Positions 15,608 through 22,757 of a DNA stretch of 22,757 nucleotides are shown here, in pieces; within the stretch, counting starts at the first letter, position 1; each line of letters starts with the position of its first letter. The notes beneath the pieces were generated by a model. It saw only the letters and a list, made by a program, of their open reading frames with translations. It did not search any database and had not been told where the DNA came from. Source of the DNA: DATGLE01 sp035294325 (GTDB lineage Bacteria; Chloroflexota; Ktedonobacteria; Ktedonobacterales; Ktedonobacteraceae); the NCBI GenBank assembly GCA_035294325.1, contig DATGLE010000053.1, positions 1-22,757 of the forward strand. Reading direction: 5' to 3'. The translations under genes were made by a program, and so were the position numbers.

Positions 15608-16564
15608 CTAAATCCACTGCGTGGTGCGACGCGACCACCAGAGATAGAGCAGCGCCACAATCAGAGAGATCACGAGGATGATATTGGCCTGCGCCGCCCC
15701 CTGCCCGAAGAGCTGCTCACTGAAGGAGAGCGTGTAGGACCAGGTTGAGAAGGTCTGCGTGGTATTGCCCGGCCCGCCCTGCGTGATCACATAGATAATG
15801 TCGAAGACCTTGATGGTGTAGATGAAACCGAGCATGAGCACGATACCGATGACCGGTTCGAGCAAGGGAACCGTGACGTAGCGGAACGACTGCCAGCGGT
15901 TCGCCCCGTCAATCGCGGCGGCCTCATAAAACTCGTGATCGATGCTCTGTAGCCCGCTGTACAGGATCGCCAGGTTGAAGGGAATGCCGAGCCAGATGTT
16001 GGCGATGATGAGCGCGGCCAGCGCCCACCCCGGCGTCGTCAGCCAGCCAAAGTGGGGAGGCAGCAGGTGCAGCCCCGCGAGAATCTGGTCGATCAGTCCA
16101 TTGGTCTCGTTAAAGAGCCATTTCCACACCGTGCCGGAAACGATCAACGGCACCAGCCAGGGCAGAAGGAACAGCGCGCGCAGCAGCCGGCTCAGAGGGA
16201 AATAGCGATAGAAAAACACGGCCAGTGCCATGCCAAGTATAAACTGCGGCACAATCGAGAGCACCGTAAAGAGCAGCGTATGGATGGCTGCGTCCCTGAA
16301 AGTCGGATCCTGGACGACGGCGATATAGTTATTCAGGCCAACAAATGCCGCGACGCCGCTGATCTCGGCTTGCAGGTCATATTTCTCAAGGCTCACCTGA
16401 ATACTGTAGAACAGGGGGTAGCCGTAGAAGAGCAGCATATAGATGATAGCTGGCAGGAGAAACGTTACGCGTGCCAGGGGAAAGCGTCTGAGGCGCCGGC
16501 GCCGCTTTACGCCTTTTCGCGTCTCCGCGCGCTCCTTGATGAACGCCTGCGTCTTTGTAGACAA
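15608..16564 (-). CDS. Sugar ABC transporter permease, MalF-like (CUT1)
   Basis: The protein is 318 aa from a TTG at 16564, with AAGGAG 7 nt upstream; no in-frame ATG near the N-terminus offers a better site. A basic cytoplasmic tail (1-31, with KRRRRLRR) leads to six membrane segments. The EAA loop lies at about 214-236 (EAAAIDGANRW... VTVPLLEP). It pairs with the MalG-like gene 16 bp downstream. It is separated from the binding-protein gene by 158 bp that contain a long hairpin repeat, an arrangement that commonly lowers permease expression relative to the binding protein. Confidence 0.93.
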   Translation of the reverse strand: MSTKTQAFIKERAETRKGVKRRRRLRRFPLARVTFLLPAIIYMLLFYGYPLFYSIQVSLEKYDLQAEISGVAAFVGLNNYIAVVQDPTFRDAAIHTLLFTVLSIVPQFILGMALAVFFYRYFPLSRLLRALFLLPWLVPLIVSGTVWKWLFNETNGLIDQILAGLHLLPPHFGWLTTPGWALAALIIANIWLGIPFNLAILYSGLQSIDHEFYEAAAIDGANRWQSFRYVTVPLLEPVIGIVLMLGFIYTIKVFDIIYVITQGGPGNTTQTFSTWSYTLSFSEQLFGQGAAQANIILVISLIVALLYLWWSRRTTQWI

Positions 16565-16596
16565 AATACTTCTCCTTAACTAACGCTATGGGCAAG

Positions 16597-16706
16597 ACTG
16601 CTCACCGCCGCGCGCTTCGCCACGATGTGGAGTCTGCGGGCTGCGCGCCGCAGGTGCGCAGCCCGCAGACTCCACATCCTAAAGTGCGCCGCAGGCGCAC
16701 AACAAC
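16597..16706 (+). repeat. Intergenic triple-hairpin repeat, copy 3
   Basis: The central stem 16624-16646/16656-16678 has 23 perfect pairs, extendable by GCC/GGT to 26 around a GCA loop. It is preceded by ACTGCTCACCGCCGCGCG and TTCGCC, and followed by GTGCGCC-GCA-GGCGCAC (16684-16700). Aligned with copy 1 on the opposite strand, the flanks and GTGGAGTCTGCGGG are nearly identical. The inner arms differ but stay paired (AACAGCGCC/GGCGCTGTT against CTGCGCGCC/GGTGCGCAG). It lies between the binding-protein and permease genes. Confidence 0.82.
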
Positions 16707-16722
16707 ACGCCCATCGGATTAA

Positions 16723-18060
16723 TTAGCTACTGCTATTGACGATGGGCGTGATCTTTTGCTGCGCCTGCGCCAGGGCCGCCTGCGTAGAGAGGCGCCCGGA
16801 TATGGCGTCCTGGATAGCGGTCCATACCACCTGCGAAACCTGGGGGTATTTCGCTCCCAACGTCGCTGTGCGAGCGCGGGCCGTATCGAACTCGTCGGCG
16901 AAGACCTGCATATATGGCTCCTGCTGGAGCAGGATCTGGGCCGCGCTCTTGATAGCCGGGATATAGTCGAACTGCTTGTCGAGCTTCACCAGTTGCGTTG
17001 GCTGCTCCAGCCAGTTCACCAGATCCCAGGTAGCCTTCTCATGCGCCGCATCCGAGACCGGAATGGTCCAGGTTTCGCCGCCCAGCGGCACGACGGGCTT
17101 CATACCAGCATGCGGCACCGGGAATGGCACGATGCCATAATCGACGCCGTATTTCATATGGCCCTGCTGCTCGATGGCCGGGATCTCCCACGGCCCATTC
17201 TCCATCATCGCCGCGTGCCCTTCGTAGAACTGGATGCCCACATCGGGCTGCCCCCAGGTGAGAACCGCGCGCGAGGCGGATCCATCGCGCACCATATTGA
17301 CCATCATCTGCAAGGATTCCAGCCCTTGCGGCGAGTCTATCTTCGCAAGATCCCCGCCATCGGTCCACAGGAACGGCTCCAACTGCCAGGTTGCCTCCTC
17401 GTCGGCTGGAACCGAGAAGGCAATGCCATAGGTATCGCCATGCTTTAGCAGCTTCGCGTCCTTGACCAGATCGTCCCAGGTCTGCGGCGGCTGGAGATTC
17501 GCCGCTTTAAACATCTTTATATTATAAAAGATGCCCAGGTCGTTACTGCCAACGGGCATGGCGTAGACTTTGCCCTGGTACAGCATGGTCGTGTAGGGGC
17601 CGGAGTAGAAGTCGGATTGACTGAACGAACCCTTCATGAACGAATCCAGCGGCATGAGCGCCCCCGTCGAGGCAAACTGGGCCACGCTCGGATTGTCCAG
17701 CATCAGCAAATTGGGCAGCGTGTGCGAGGCCGCCTCCTGGTCGGCTTTGGGGATGAGATCGGCAAACGGCACCTGGACACGCTGGATGGTCACGTTCGGA
17801 TGCAACTGCTCATACTCTTTGAACAGTTCCTGGACCGTCTGGACCTGTGCCGGGATGCTCCAGTAATCCATCTCGGTAATTGTGATCTTGCCGTTCGACG
17901 AGGAGGAGGAAGACGATGATGAACCCTGCCCGCCACACGCGGCGAGTATTCCCACAAGCAGAACGACGATACAGCCAAAAGAGAGCGTCCTGTACATTTG
18001 CGACAAACGATAGTCGCTACTATCACCTTTCCTCACGGGGAACTTCATAGGTTGCCACAT
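16723..18060 (-). CDS. Sugar-binding lipoprotein of ABC transporter (family 1)
   Basis: The protein is 445 aa from ATG 18060, chosen for AAAGGGG 7 nt upstream; the frame is open further upstream but without a site. The signal peptide ends in a lipobox L-A-A-C42, followed by a run of serines (46-54) as a linker from the membrane. The mature part shows the bacterial extracellular solute-binding family 1 pattern: QELFKEYEQLHPNVTIQRV, then GKVYAMPVGSNDLGIFYNIKMF, and GIQFYEGHAAMMENGPWEIP. It captures the sugar and delivers it to the two downstream permeases. The gene lies 143 bp after the lacI-type gene. Neighbouring GH127 suggests an arabinosyl oligosaccharide as ligand, by context only. Short Met starts at 18048 and near 17998 are possible but less well supported. 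Confidence 0.9.
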   Translation of the reverse strand: MWQPMKFPVRKGDSSDYRLSQMYRTLSFGCIVVLLVGILAACGGQGSSSSSSSSSNGKITITEMDYWSIPAQVQTVQELFKEYEQLHPNVTIQRVQVPFADLIPKADQEAASHTLPNLLMLDNPSVAQFASTGALMPLDSFMKGSFSQSDFYSGPYTTMLYQGKVYAMPVGSNDLGIFYNIKMFKAANLQPPQTWDDLVKDAKLLKHGDTYGIAFSVPADEEATWQLEPFLWTDGGDLAKIDSPQGLESLQMMVNMVRDGSASRAVLTWGQPDVGIQFYEGHAAMMENGPWEIPAIEQQGHMKYGVDYGIVPFPVPHAGMKPVVPLGGETWTIPVSDAAHEKATWDLVNWLEQPTQLVKLDKQFDYIPAIKSAAQILLQQEPYMQVFADEFDTARARTATLGAKYPQVSQVVWTAIQDAISGRLSTQAALAQAQQKITPIVNSSS

Positions 18061-18090
18061 TGCTTTGCCCCTTTCTGTTGAAGGGAGAAT

Positions 18091-18192
18091 GCAGTTTCCT
18101 GCACTTCTGACTACAGGGATGAAAATAAGGCTACACAAACAAATCCGCGCGCAAGATCTGGTCGCGCCAGGACAATCGCGGAAAACTTGCCT
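18091..18192 (-). promoter_or_regulatory. Two candidate LacI-type operator half-sites before the binding-protein gene
   Basis: GGAAAACTTGCCT (18180-18192) matches 10 of 13 positions of the palindrome AGGAAACTTTCCT found upstream of lacI. GCAGTTTCCTGC (18091-18102) contains the same AGGAAACT core on the minus strand, within GCAG/CTGC arms. Both lie in the 143-bp gap before the binding-protein start. They suggest control by the adjacent regulator, without proof. Confidence 0.35.
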
Positions 18193-18203
18193 CCTTTCCA
18201 GTG

Positions 18204-19253
18204 CTAATGAGCCGCGCCGCTCGAATCGCGAACGATCAGGCTGCACGGCAGGCGCACAATGCCGGAGCGGTGTTCGCCGGCCAGGATCGCCAGCAGGCTC
18301 TGGCCCACGTACTGCCCCACATCGCGCAGGTTCATATCCACGGTGGTCAAAGCCGGGCGCGCAGCACAGGCTATGGGTTCCCAGTTGTCGAAGCCGACCA
18401 CCGCAACATCTTCGGGGACGCGGATGCCGCGCTCGCGCAGCGCATCAACGGCGCCACGGGCCAGTTGATCGCTGCCGCAGAATAGCGCATCGATGGATGA
18501 ACTCTGGTCGAAAAGGAAGTTAGCAGCGGTATAGCCCCAGCTCTCCTGCCAGGGGCCGGAGAGCAGGCGCTGCTCTGGCAGATGAATGCCGCGCCCGGCG
18601 AGCGTATCGAGCATGGCCTGCTGGCGCAGGCGCACAGTCTCATGATGGCTGGGGCCGGTGATATGCGCGAAGTGACGCCGGCCAAGCTGCAACAGGTGCT
18701 CGACGGCGAGCCGCGCGCCCTGAGCGTCGTCAGGCAGCACACAGAGAGCATTGGGATCGGCGACCTGCGAAAAAGCATAGATGACCGGAACGGAGGCCCG
18801 GCTGACGGCCAGCGGCGGGCGCACATCCTCGCGGCGCGCCGACACCACAATGGCATCAACTTTGCGCTCCAGCAGCAGGCGCAGGTGCTGCTGCTCCCGC
18901 GTCTGGTCGCGAGAGTTGCAGAGCAGGGCCGTGACGGGCAGCGTGCCGAAGGCATCCTCGATTCCCGCCAGCAGCGGCATGCTGAAACGGCCATAGCTAT
19001 CTGTCGTCAGCACGCCTACCATCAACCTGTGCGTAGCCGCGCTCTCATCTTCGAGCGTGCGGAAACGAAAGCCAAGCCGCCGCGCCTCCGCGCGCACCCG
19101 CTCGCGCGTCTCGGCACGGAGCTTGCCGCGCCCGTTCATGGCCTTCGACGCCGTGCCCAGCGTCACGCCCGCCGCGCGCGCGACATCCTGCAATGTCACG
19201 TTCTGGGACGGCGGCGCCGGCTGCGGGGCCGCATCCTCAGAGGAAGATGCCAT
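18204..19253 (-). CDS. LacI-family transcriptional regulator
   Basis: The protein is 349 aa. A disordered Ala/Pro-rich tail (1-18) precedes the LacI helix-turn-helix VTLQDVARAAGVTLGTASKAMN (19-40) and the hinge region. The periplasmic-binding-protein-like core (about 75-349) has the usual signatures: LMVGVLTTDSYGRF, CVLPDDAQGARLAVEHLL, DALFCGSDQLARGAVDALRERG, and VPEDVAVVGFDNWEPIACAARPALTTVDM. It probably senses the transported sugar or a breakdown product and represses the following transporter-GH127 genes, which lie in the same direction 143 bp downstream. ATG 19253 has GGGGAG 8 nt upstream. Its own promoter carries palindromes that fit autoregulation. Confidence 0.94.
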   Translation of the reverse strand: MASSSEDAAPQPAPPSQNVTLQDVARAAGVTLGTASKAMNGRGKLRAETRERVRAEARRLGFRFRTLEDESAATHRLMVGVLTTDSYGRFSMPLLAGIEDAFGTLPVTALLCNSRDQTREQQHLRLLLERKVDAIVVSARREDVRPPLAVSRASVPVIYAFSQVADPNALCVLPDDAQGARLAVEHLLQLGRRHFAHITGPSHHETVRLRQQAMLDTLAGRGIHLPEQRLLSGPWQESWGYTAANFLFDQSSSIDALFCGSDQLARGAVDALRERGIRVPEDVAVVGFDNWEPIACAARPALTTVDMNLRDVGQYVGQSLLAILAGEHRSGIVRLPCSLIVRDSSGAAH

Positions 19254-19295
19254 AGCCTGCTCTCCCCATATTCGCTCGTCTTACGGCATTTCTTA

Positions 19296-19329
19296 AGGAA
19301 ACTTTCCTCATGACAAGGATAGTTTTCTT
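19296..19329 (-). promoter_or_regulatory. Tandem LacI operator candidates
   Basis: AGGAAACTTTCCT (19296-19308) is a perfect palindrome around one central base. AGGATAGTTTTCTT (19316-19329) is a weaker version 20 bp away. They lie just after the predicted transcription start of lacI. LacI-family operators are palindromes of this kind, though usually with a central CG; here the centre differs. Confidence 0.45.
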
Positions 19330-19340
19330 GATTCGAGTAG

Positions 19341-19369
19341 AAGATACCAGACGCAGAACGAAAAGTCAA
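19341..19369 (-). promoter_or_regulatory. Sigma70-type promoter of lacI-type gene
   Basis: On the minus strand TTGACT (19369-19364) and TATCTT (19346-19341) are 17 bp apart, with the predicted start near 19334, directly ahead of the operator-like palindromes. Confidence 0.6.
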
Positions 19370-19422
19370 TGGGTGTCTTCATCTCCCTGGCCGCTGTTCG
19401 CGCGGCGGAGCTGTGCCTGACA

Positions 19423-19481
19423 TATAGAATGTAGCGCAAAAAACATGCGTGAAGCGCATGTTTTTTGCGCTACATTCTATA
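19423..19481. repeat. Perfect 27-bp inverted repeat
   Basis: The arms 19423-19449 and 19455-19481 match perfectly, with a 5-nt loop. The stem contains AAAAAA/TTTTTT and GTAGCGC/GCGCTAC. It begins 5 nt after the stop of the second MalG-type gene. A GC-rich patch at about 19390-19415 is loosely similar to the flank of the triple-hairpin repeats. It could end the transcript of the second transporter operon, although no separate U-run follows. Confidence 0.75.
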
Positions 19482-19486
19482 ATATT

Positions 19487-20362
19487 TTATCCTTTCAGCC
19501 CTGTCGTGCTCGCACCCTCGATCAGGAGTCGCTGGAAAATCAGGAAAAAGCCGAAGATGGGCACCAGCGATAGCACCGACATCGCGAAAAGCTGGCCGAA
19601 AGCCGAATTTCCCGTGCTATCCAGGAATGCTCGCAGGGCAACGGGGATGGTATACAGCGACTCGTCGTTGAGGTAGATCAACTGCGTAAAGAAGTCGTTC
19701 CACGTCCAGATGAAGGTAAAGATGGCCGTGGTCGCCAGCGCGGGCAGCGAGAGGGGCAGGATCACACGCCAGTAGAAGCTAAATCTGCCACAACCGTCGA
19801 TCTTCGCGGCATCGTCGAGTTCCGTAGGGATCCCGCGCATGAACTGGATCATCAAGAAGATGAAGAATGCGTCCGTTGCCAGAAATTTCGGCACGACCAT
19901 CGGCAAAAACGTGTTCACCCAGCCAAGCCCCTTGAAAAGAATGTATTGCGGCACGATCAGCACATGCGTTGGCAGCAGGATCATACCCTGCATCAGAATG
20001 AACCAGAGCGCTTTGTACTTGAAGCGCAGGCGGGCGAAAGCATATGCCGCGAGCGAGCAAGAAATGAGGTTGCCGAGCACAGCCCCCAGACAAACGATGA
20101 TCGAGTTCACGAAGAAGAGCGTGAATGGATAGTCGAGCGCGTTCCAGCCCTGGGTATAATTATCCAGTATCCATTGCGGCGAGAACAGGTTCACGTTGTC
20201 GAAGATGAGATCCTGGGGCTTGAACGATGCGCTGAGCAGCCAGAGCAGGGGATAGATCATGATGAACGCACCGACCAGCACAATCGCGTAGAGAAGCAGG
20301 CGATTGAACCTTTTCGCCACAGCCCTCGCTCTGACCTCGGAAACGGAGACACGCGTAATCAC
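19487..20362 (-). CDS. Sugar ABC transporter permease, MalG-like (second system)
   Basis: The protein is 291 aa from a GTG at 20362, with GGGAGG 6 nt upstream inside the end of the preceding gene. Six membrane segments are visible (about 22-44, 82-107, 117-140, 152-175, 200-223, 255-280). The EAA loop is at about 181-205 (ELDDAAKIDGCGRF... RVILP), and the C-terminus EGASTTGLKG is MalG-like. It starts 3 bp after the stop of the MalF-like gene. The substrate is unknown because no hydrolase accompanies this system within the window. Confidence 0.93.
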   Translation of the reverse strand: MITRVSVSEVRARAVAKRFNRLLLYAIVLVGAFIMIYPLLWLLSASFKPQDLIFDNVNLFSPQWILDNYTQGWNALDYPFTLFFVNSIIVCLGAVLGNLISCSLAAYAFARLRFKYKALWFILMQGMILLPTHVLIVPQYILFKGLGWVNTFLPMVVPKFLATDAFFIFLMIQFMRGIPTELDDAAKIDGCGRFSFYWRVILPLSLPALATTAIFTFIWTWNDFFTQLIYLNDESLYTIPVALRAFLDSTGNSAFGQLFAMSVLSLVPIFGFFLIFQRLLIEGASTTGLKG

Positions 20363-20365
20363 GAT

Positions 20366-21337
20366 CTACCTCCCTTCATCCTGATAAAACACCCAGTAGC
20401 GCGATGTCAGGAACGAGATCGAACTGACAAAGGCAATGACCAGCAGCAGCAGCCAGGACATGGCCGAGGCATAGCCCATCTGCAAATACCCGAAGCCCTG
20501 CCGGTAGACGTAGAGCGTATAGAAGAGCGTGGAGTCCAGCGGGCCGCCTGTGCCGCCACTGACGATATAGGCCGGGGTAAACGCCTGGAACGCGCCCACC
20601 ATTTGCAGGATCAGGTTGAAGAAAATGAGCGGCGTGATCAGGGGCACAGTGATCAAGAAAAACTTTCGCAGCGCCCCCGCCCCATCCGTCGACGCCGCCT
20701 CGTAATACTCCTGCGGGATCTGCTTGAGGCCCGCCAGGAAGATGAGCATAGGAGAACCGAATTGCCAGACGGCCAGCACGACCAGCGTATACAGGGCCGT
20801 AGAGGGCGTCGAGATCCAGCTTGTGGTCGCGTGAATGCCAGCCAGGTTGAGCGCCTGGTTGACGATACCATCTGAATCGAAGACCTTCCTCCACAGCAGG
20901 GCAATGGCGACGCTGCCGCCGAGCAGCGACGGCACATAATAGATGGCCCTGAAGATTCCCAGCGCGCGCAGTCCCTGCTTGAGCATGAGCGCAATCAGCA
21001 GCGCAAAAGCCAGCTTGAGCGGCACTGAGAGGATCACATAGATCAGCGTCGCTTTCACAGAATCCCACCACTGTGGATCCCGAAACATTGCCAGATAGTT
21101 TTGCAGCCCGATCCACTTCGGGATACCGATGAGGTCGTAATTGGTGAAGGAGAGGTAGAGCGACGCGATGACGGGGCCGAGGACAAAGATAACCATGCCC
21201 AGGAACCAGGGGAGAAGGAAGAGATAGCCGGCGGCGTTCTCTTTCTTCTCAAGGGCAGGGTGTCTCCGCAGGCGCTCCTGTCTGGAGGACAGTTCGCGCC
21301 TCTTTTGTGCCGGCACAGTAGTGGGCGTGAAAGCCAT
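20366..21337 (-). CDS. Sugar ABC transporter permease, MalF-like (second system)
   Basis: The protein is 323 aa from ATG 21337, with GGAGG 7 nt upstream. A charged cytoplasmic tail (1-34) is followed by six membrane segments starting with YLFLLPWFLGMVIFVLGPVI. The EAA loop lies at about 210-233 (EYYEAASTDGAGAL... LITVP). It follows the binding-protein gene by 22 bp and precedes the MalG-like gene by 3 bp, so the three genes form a tight operon. Again no ATPase gene is present. Confidence 0.93.
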   Translation of the reverse strand: MAFTPTTVPAQKRRELSSRQERLRRHPALEKKENAAGYLFLLPWFLGMVIFVLGPVIASLYLSFTNYDLIGIPKWIGLQNYLAMFRDPQWWDSVKATLIYVILSVPLKLAFALLIALMLKQGLRALGIFRAIYYVPSLLGGSVAIALLWRKVFDSDGIVNQALNLAGIHATTSWISTPSTALYTLVVLAVWQFGSPMLIFLAGLKQIPQEYYEAASTDGAGALRKFFLITVPLITPLIFFNLILQMVGAFQAFTPAYIVSGGTGGPLDSTLFYTLYVYRQGFGYLQMGYASAMSWLLLLVIAFVSSISFLTSRYWVFYQDEGR

Positions 21338-21359
21338 CTGGCAACCTCCGCTTGCAGGG

Positions 21360-22670
21360 CTACACGAGGAACTTTAGCGCTTGCTGGTAGAGGGCATTGC
21401 CGCCCTCGGCCGGCGTCTGTTTGCCGAAACTCACCGCCTGGGCCACATCCTGGAGCGCTGTCTGGAGCTTTCCGGCAGCCGGGGGATCGAGAATCTTCTT
21501 GGGGCGCGTCAACCCGCTGCTGGCTACCTGATTGGCAAAATCAAGCACCGCTTTGTCCTCCGGAGTGGCCGAGGCTTCGAGGGTGGCGCGGGCGCGGGCG
21601 CTGCCAGGAATGCCGCGATCCAATCCAATCGCCTTGACTCCTTTGGGATCGGTGATGATGAAGTTGATGAAGCGAGCGGCATCATCGGCATACTTCGATT
21701 TTGCAGCAATGCTCATGAGCATGGAAGGTTTTTCGTAGAGGCCCGGCTGCGGCCCATTCGGCACCATCTGGAACGCGTATTTATGCTGCGAGAGCGTCTG
21801 GAAGCCGTGGTACTGGTTGGAGTGCGCGATGGCAAAGGCCGCTTTCCCCTGCACCAGCAAGGTCGAAGACGGCCCGCTGCCGGTGACGCTCGCCTGAATT
21901 TCGGCGGAGGCGCAGGCGCCGGCCTTGCGCAGTTCGCTCCAGTAATTAAACCAGGAGGTCGCATCCTGGGCGGTGAAGCCGACTTTACCATCCGGGGTAT
22001 ACAGCTCGTGCCCCTGCTGGCGCACCCAGATCTCAAAAACGTCGATAGCGCCGCTGTAGTCTCCGGTGCCAAAGATTTTCTGCGAGGCCAGCGCCTTTGA
22101 AATTTTGCCGGTATAGGTGGCGAAGTCGTCCCACGTCCAGGTAGCCGGAGGATTCCCTACTCCCGCTTGCTGTACGAACTGCGTGTCGTAGAACATGCTC
22201 TCGTAGTTGCCACCCAGGGAAATGCCATAGAGCTTGCCGTTATCCTCGCTGCTGGCGATCTGGCCCTGATCGAAGTCAGAGAGATCGATGGTTTTGTTGG
22301 AGATCAGATCGCTGAGATCGAGCAGGATATGCTCGTTCACGTACTGGGCCACGTAAGCCATGTCCATCTGAATGAGGTCTGGCGTGGTGCCGCCCGCAAT
22401 CTGAGTGTTCAATTTGTTGAAATAATCATTGAAGTTGGCGAACCAGGAATGAATGGTAATGTTGGGATGAGCCTGCTGAAAGAGGGTGATCGCATTCCTG
22501 GTGAGCTTGTTGCGCGAGGCGTCGCCCCAGAAGGACAGTTGCAGTGTTTCGCTGCCGCTGCCAGAGGATGTCGCGCCACCGCATCCTACAAGGTCCAGCA
22601 GGGCCAGGCTGGTCAGCCCGCTCAGCCCGATCTGACAGACCTGCCGCCTCGTGTAATAGAGCTTTTTCAT
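21360..22670 (-). CDS. Sugar-binding lipoprotein of ABC transporter (second system), possibly Tat-exported
   Basis: The protein is 436 aa, with GAGGAGG 7 nt before the ATG. The signal has a twin arginine (TRRQV, R8-R9) and ends in L-V-G-C30, so it may be a Tat-exported lipoprotein; the match to the Tat consensus is incomplete (no Phe-Leu after RRx). The mature domain has family 1 solute-binding features: LTRNAITLFQQAHPNITIHSWF, GTTPDLIQMDMAYVAQYV, KLYGISLGGNYESMFYDTQF, and the late region with KSKYADDAARFINFI. It heads the second transporter operon. The ligand cannot be inferred beyond 'probably a sugar'. Confidence 0.92.
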   Translation of the reverse strand: MKKLYYTRRQVCQIGLSGLTSLALLDLVGCGGATSSGSGSETLQLSFWGDASRNKLTRNAITLFQQAHPNITIHSWFANFNDYFNKLNTQIAGGTTPDLIQMDMAYVAQYVNEHILLDLSDLISNKTIDLSDFDQGQIASSEDNGKLYGISLGGNYESMFYDTQFVQQAGVGNPPATWTWDDFATYTGKISKALASQKIFGTGDYSGAIDVFEIWVRQQGHELYTPDGKVGFTAQDATSWFNYWSELRKAGACASAEIQASVTGSGPSSTLLVQGKAAFAIAHSNQYHGFQTLSQHKYAFQMVPNGPQPGLYEKPSMLMSIAAKSKYADDAARFINFIITDPKGVKAIGLDRGIPGSARARATLEASATPEDKAVLDFANQVASSGLTRPKKILDPPAAGKLQTALQDVAQAVSFGKQTPAEGGNALYQQALKFLV

Positions 22671-22706
22671 GACTGTGCCTCCTCGTCTCTGCTTGAAGTG
22701 TTATGC

Positions 22707-22724
22707 CGTCCCGACGATGGGACG
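22707..22724. promoter_or_regulatory. Palindrome upstream of the second transporter operon
   Basis: CGTCCC (22707-22712) and GGGACG (22719-22724) form an inverted repeat with a 6-bp spacer, 37 bp before the ATG at 22670. It may be an operator or a leader hairpin. It differs from the AGGAAAC-type sites near the lacI-type gene, so another regulator would be involved. The promoter itself is probably near or beyond the window edge. Confidence 0.35.
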
Positions 22725-22757
22725 ACCTCATGACAGTGATTAAAAAGCCTGCTTTCC

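Overview
The window carries a plus-strand aerobic respiration cluster, followed by a long run of minus-strand genes for sugar uptake, sugar breakdown and regulation. GC content is high. Proteins carry lipoprotein signals, and a heme A-type cytochrome oxidase cluster sits beside two CUT1 sugar ABC systems without an ATPase, a GH127 arabinosidase and a rifamycin-phosphotransferase-like gene. This suits an aerobic, heterotrophic soil or compost bacterium. A Ktedonobacteria-like member of Chloroflexota is my best guess, but that is inference from gene content and style; no rRNA or marker gene is present.

Layout: (1) 1-1123, minus, partial secreted beta-propeller protein. (2) 1124-1854, a long intergenic region with a good sigma70-type promoter (1507-1535), a segment that folds on paper into a compact pseudoknotted RNA (1551-1697), and a terminator-like hairpin just before the first cox gene. 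(3) 1855-8833, plus: cupredoxin-like membrane protein, cytochrome oxidase subunits II, I and III, CtaG-type assembly factor, SCO copper chaperone, and heme O synthase CtaB. Together these encode the oxidase core, delivery of copper to CuA and CuB, and the first step of heme A formation; ctaA is not in the window. (4) 9002-12405, minus: a TetR regulator overlapping by ATGA with a rifampicin-phosphotransferase-like enzyme. (5) 12858-19253, minus: LacI regulator, sugar-binding lipoprotein, two permeases and a GH127 beta-L-arabinofuranosidase, so probably arabinose-oligosaccharide uptake and hydrolysis. (6) 19487-22670, minus: a second binding protein plus two permeases, substrate unknown.

Many gaps between genes are filled by long, nearly perfect inverted repeats. 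Three of them (6915-7025, 8871-8975, 16597-16706) share a small-hairpin, long-hairpin, small-hairpin layout. Two of these also share flanking and arm sequence, with compensatory changes in the arms, so they look like copies of one interspersed element. The best candidates for something undescribed are the structured leader RNA of the cox operon, this hairpin family, and the unusual oxidase itself: a K-channel lysine replaced by phenylalanine, two extra N-terminal membrane segments, and a CxxxC cupredoxin as first gene.
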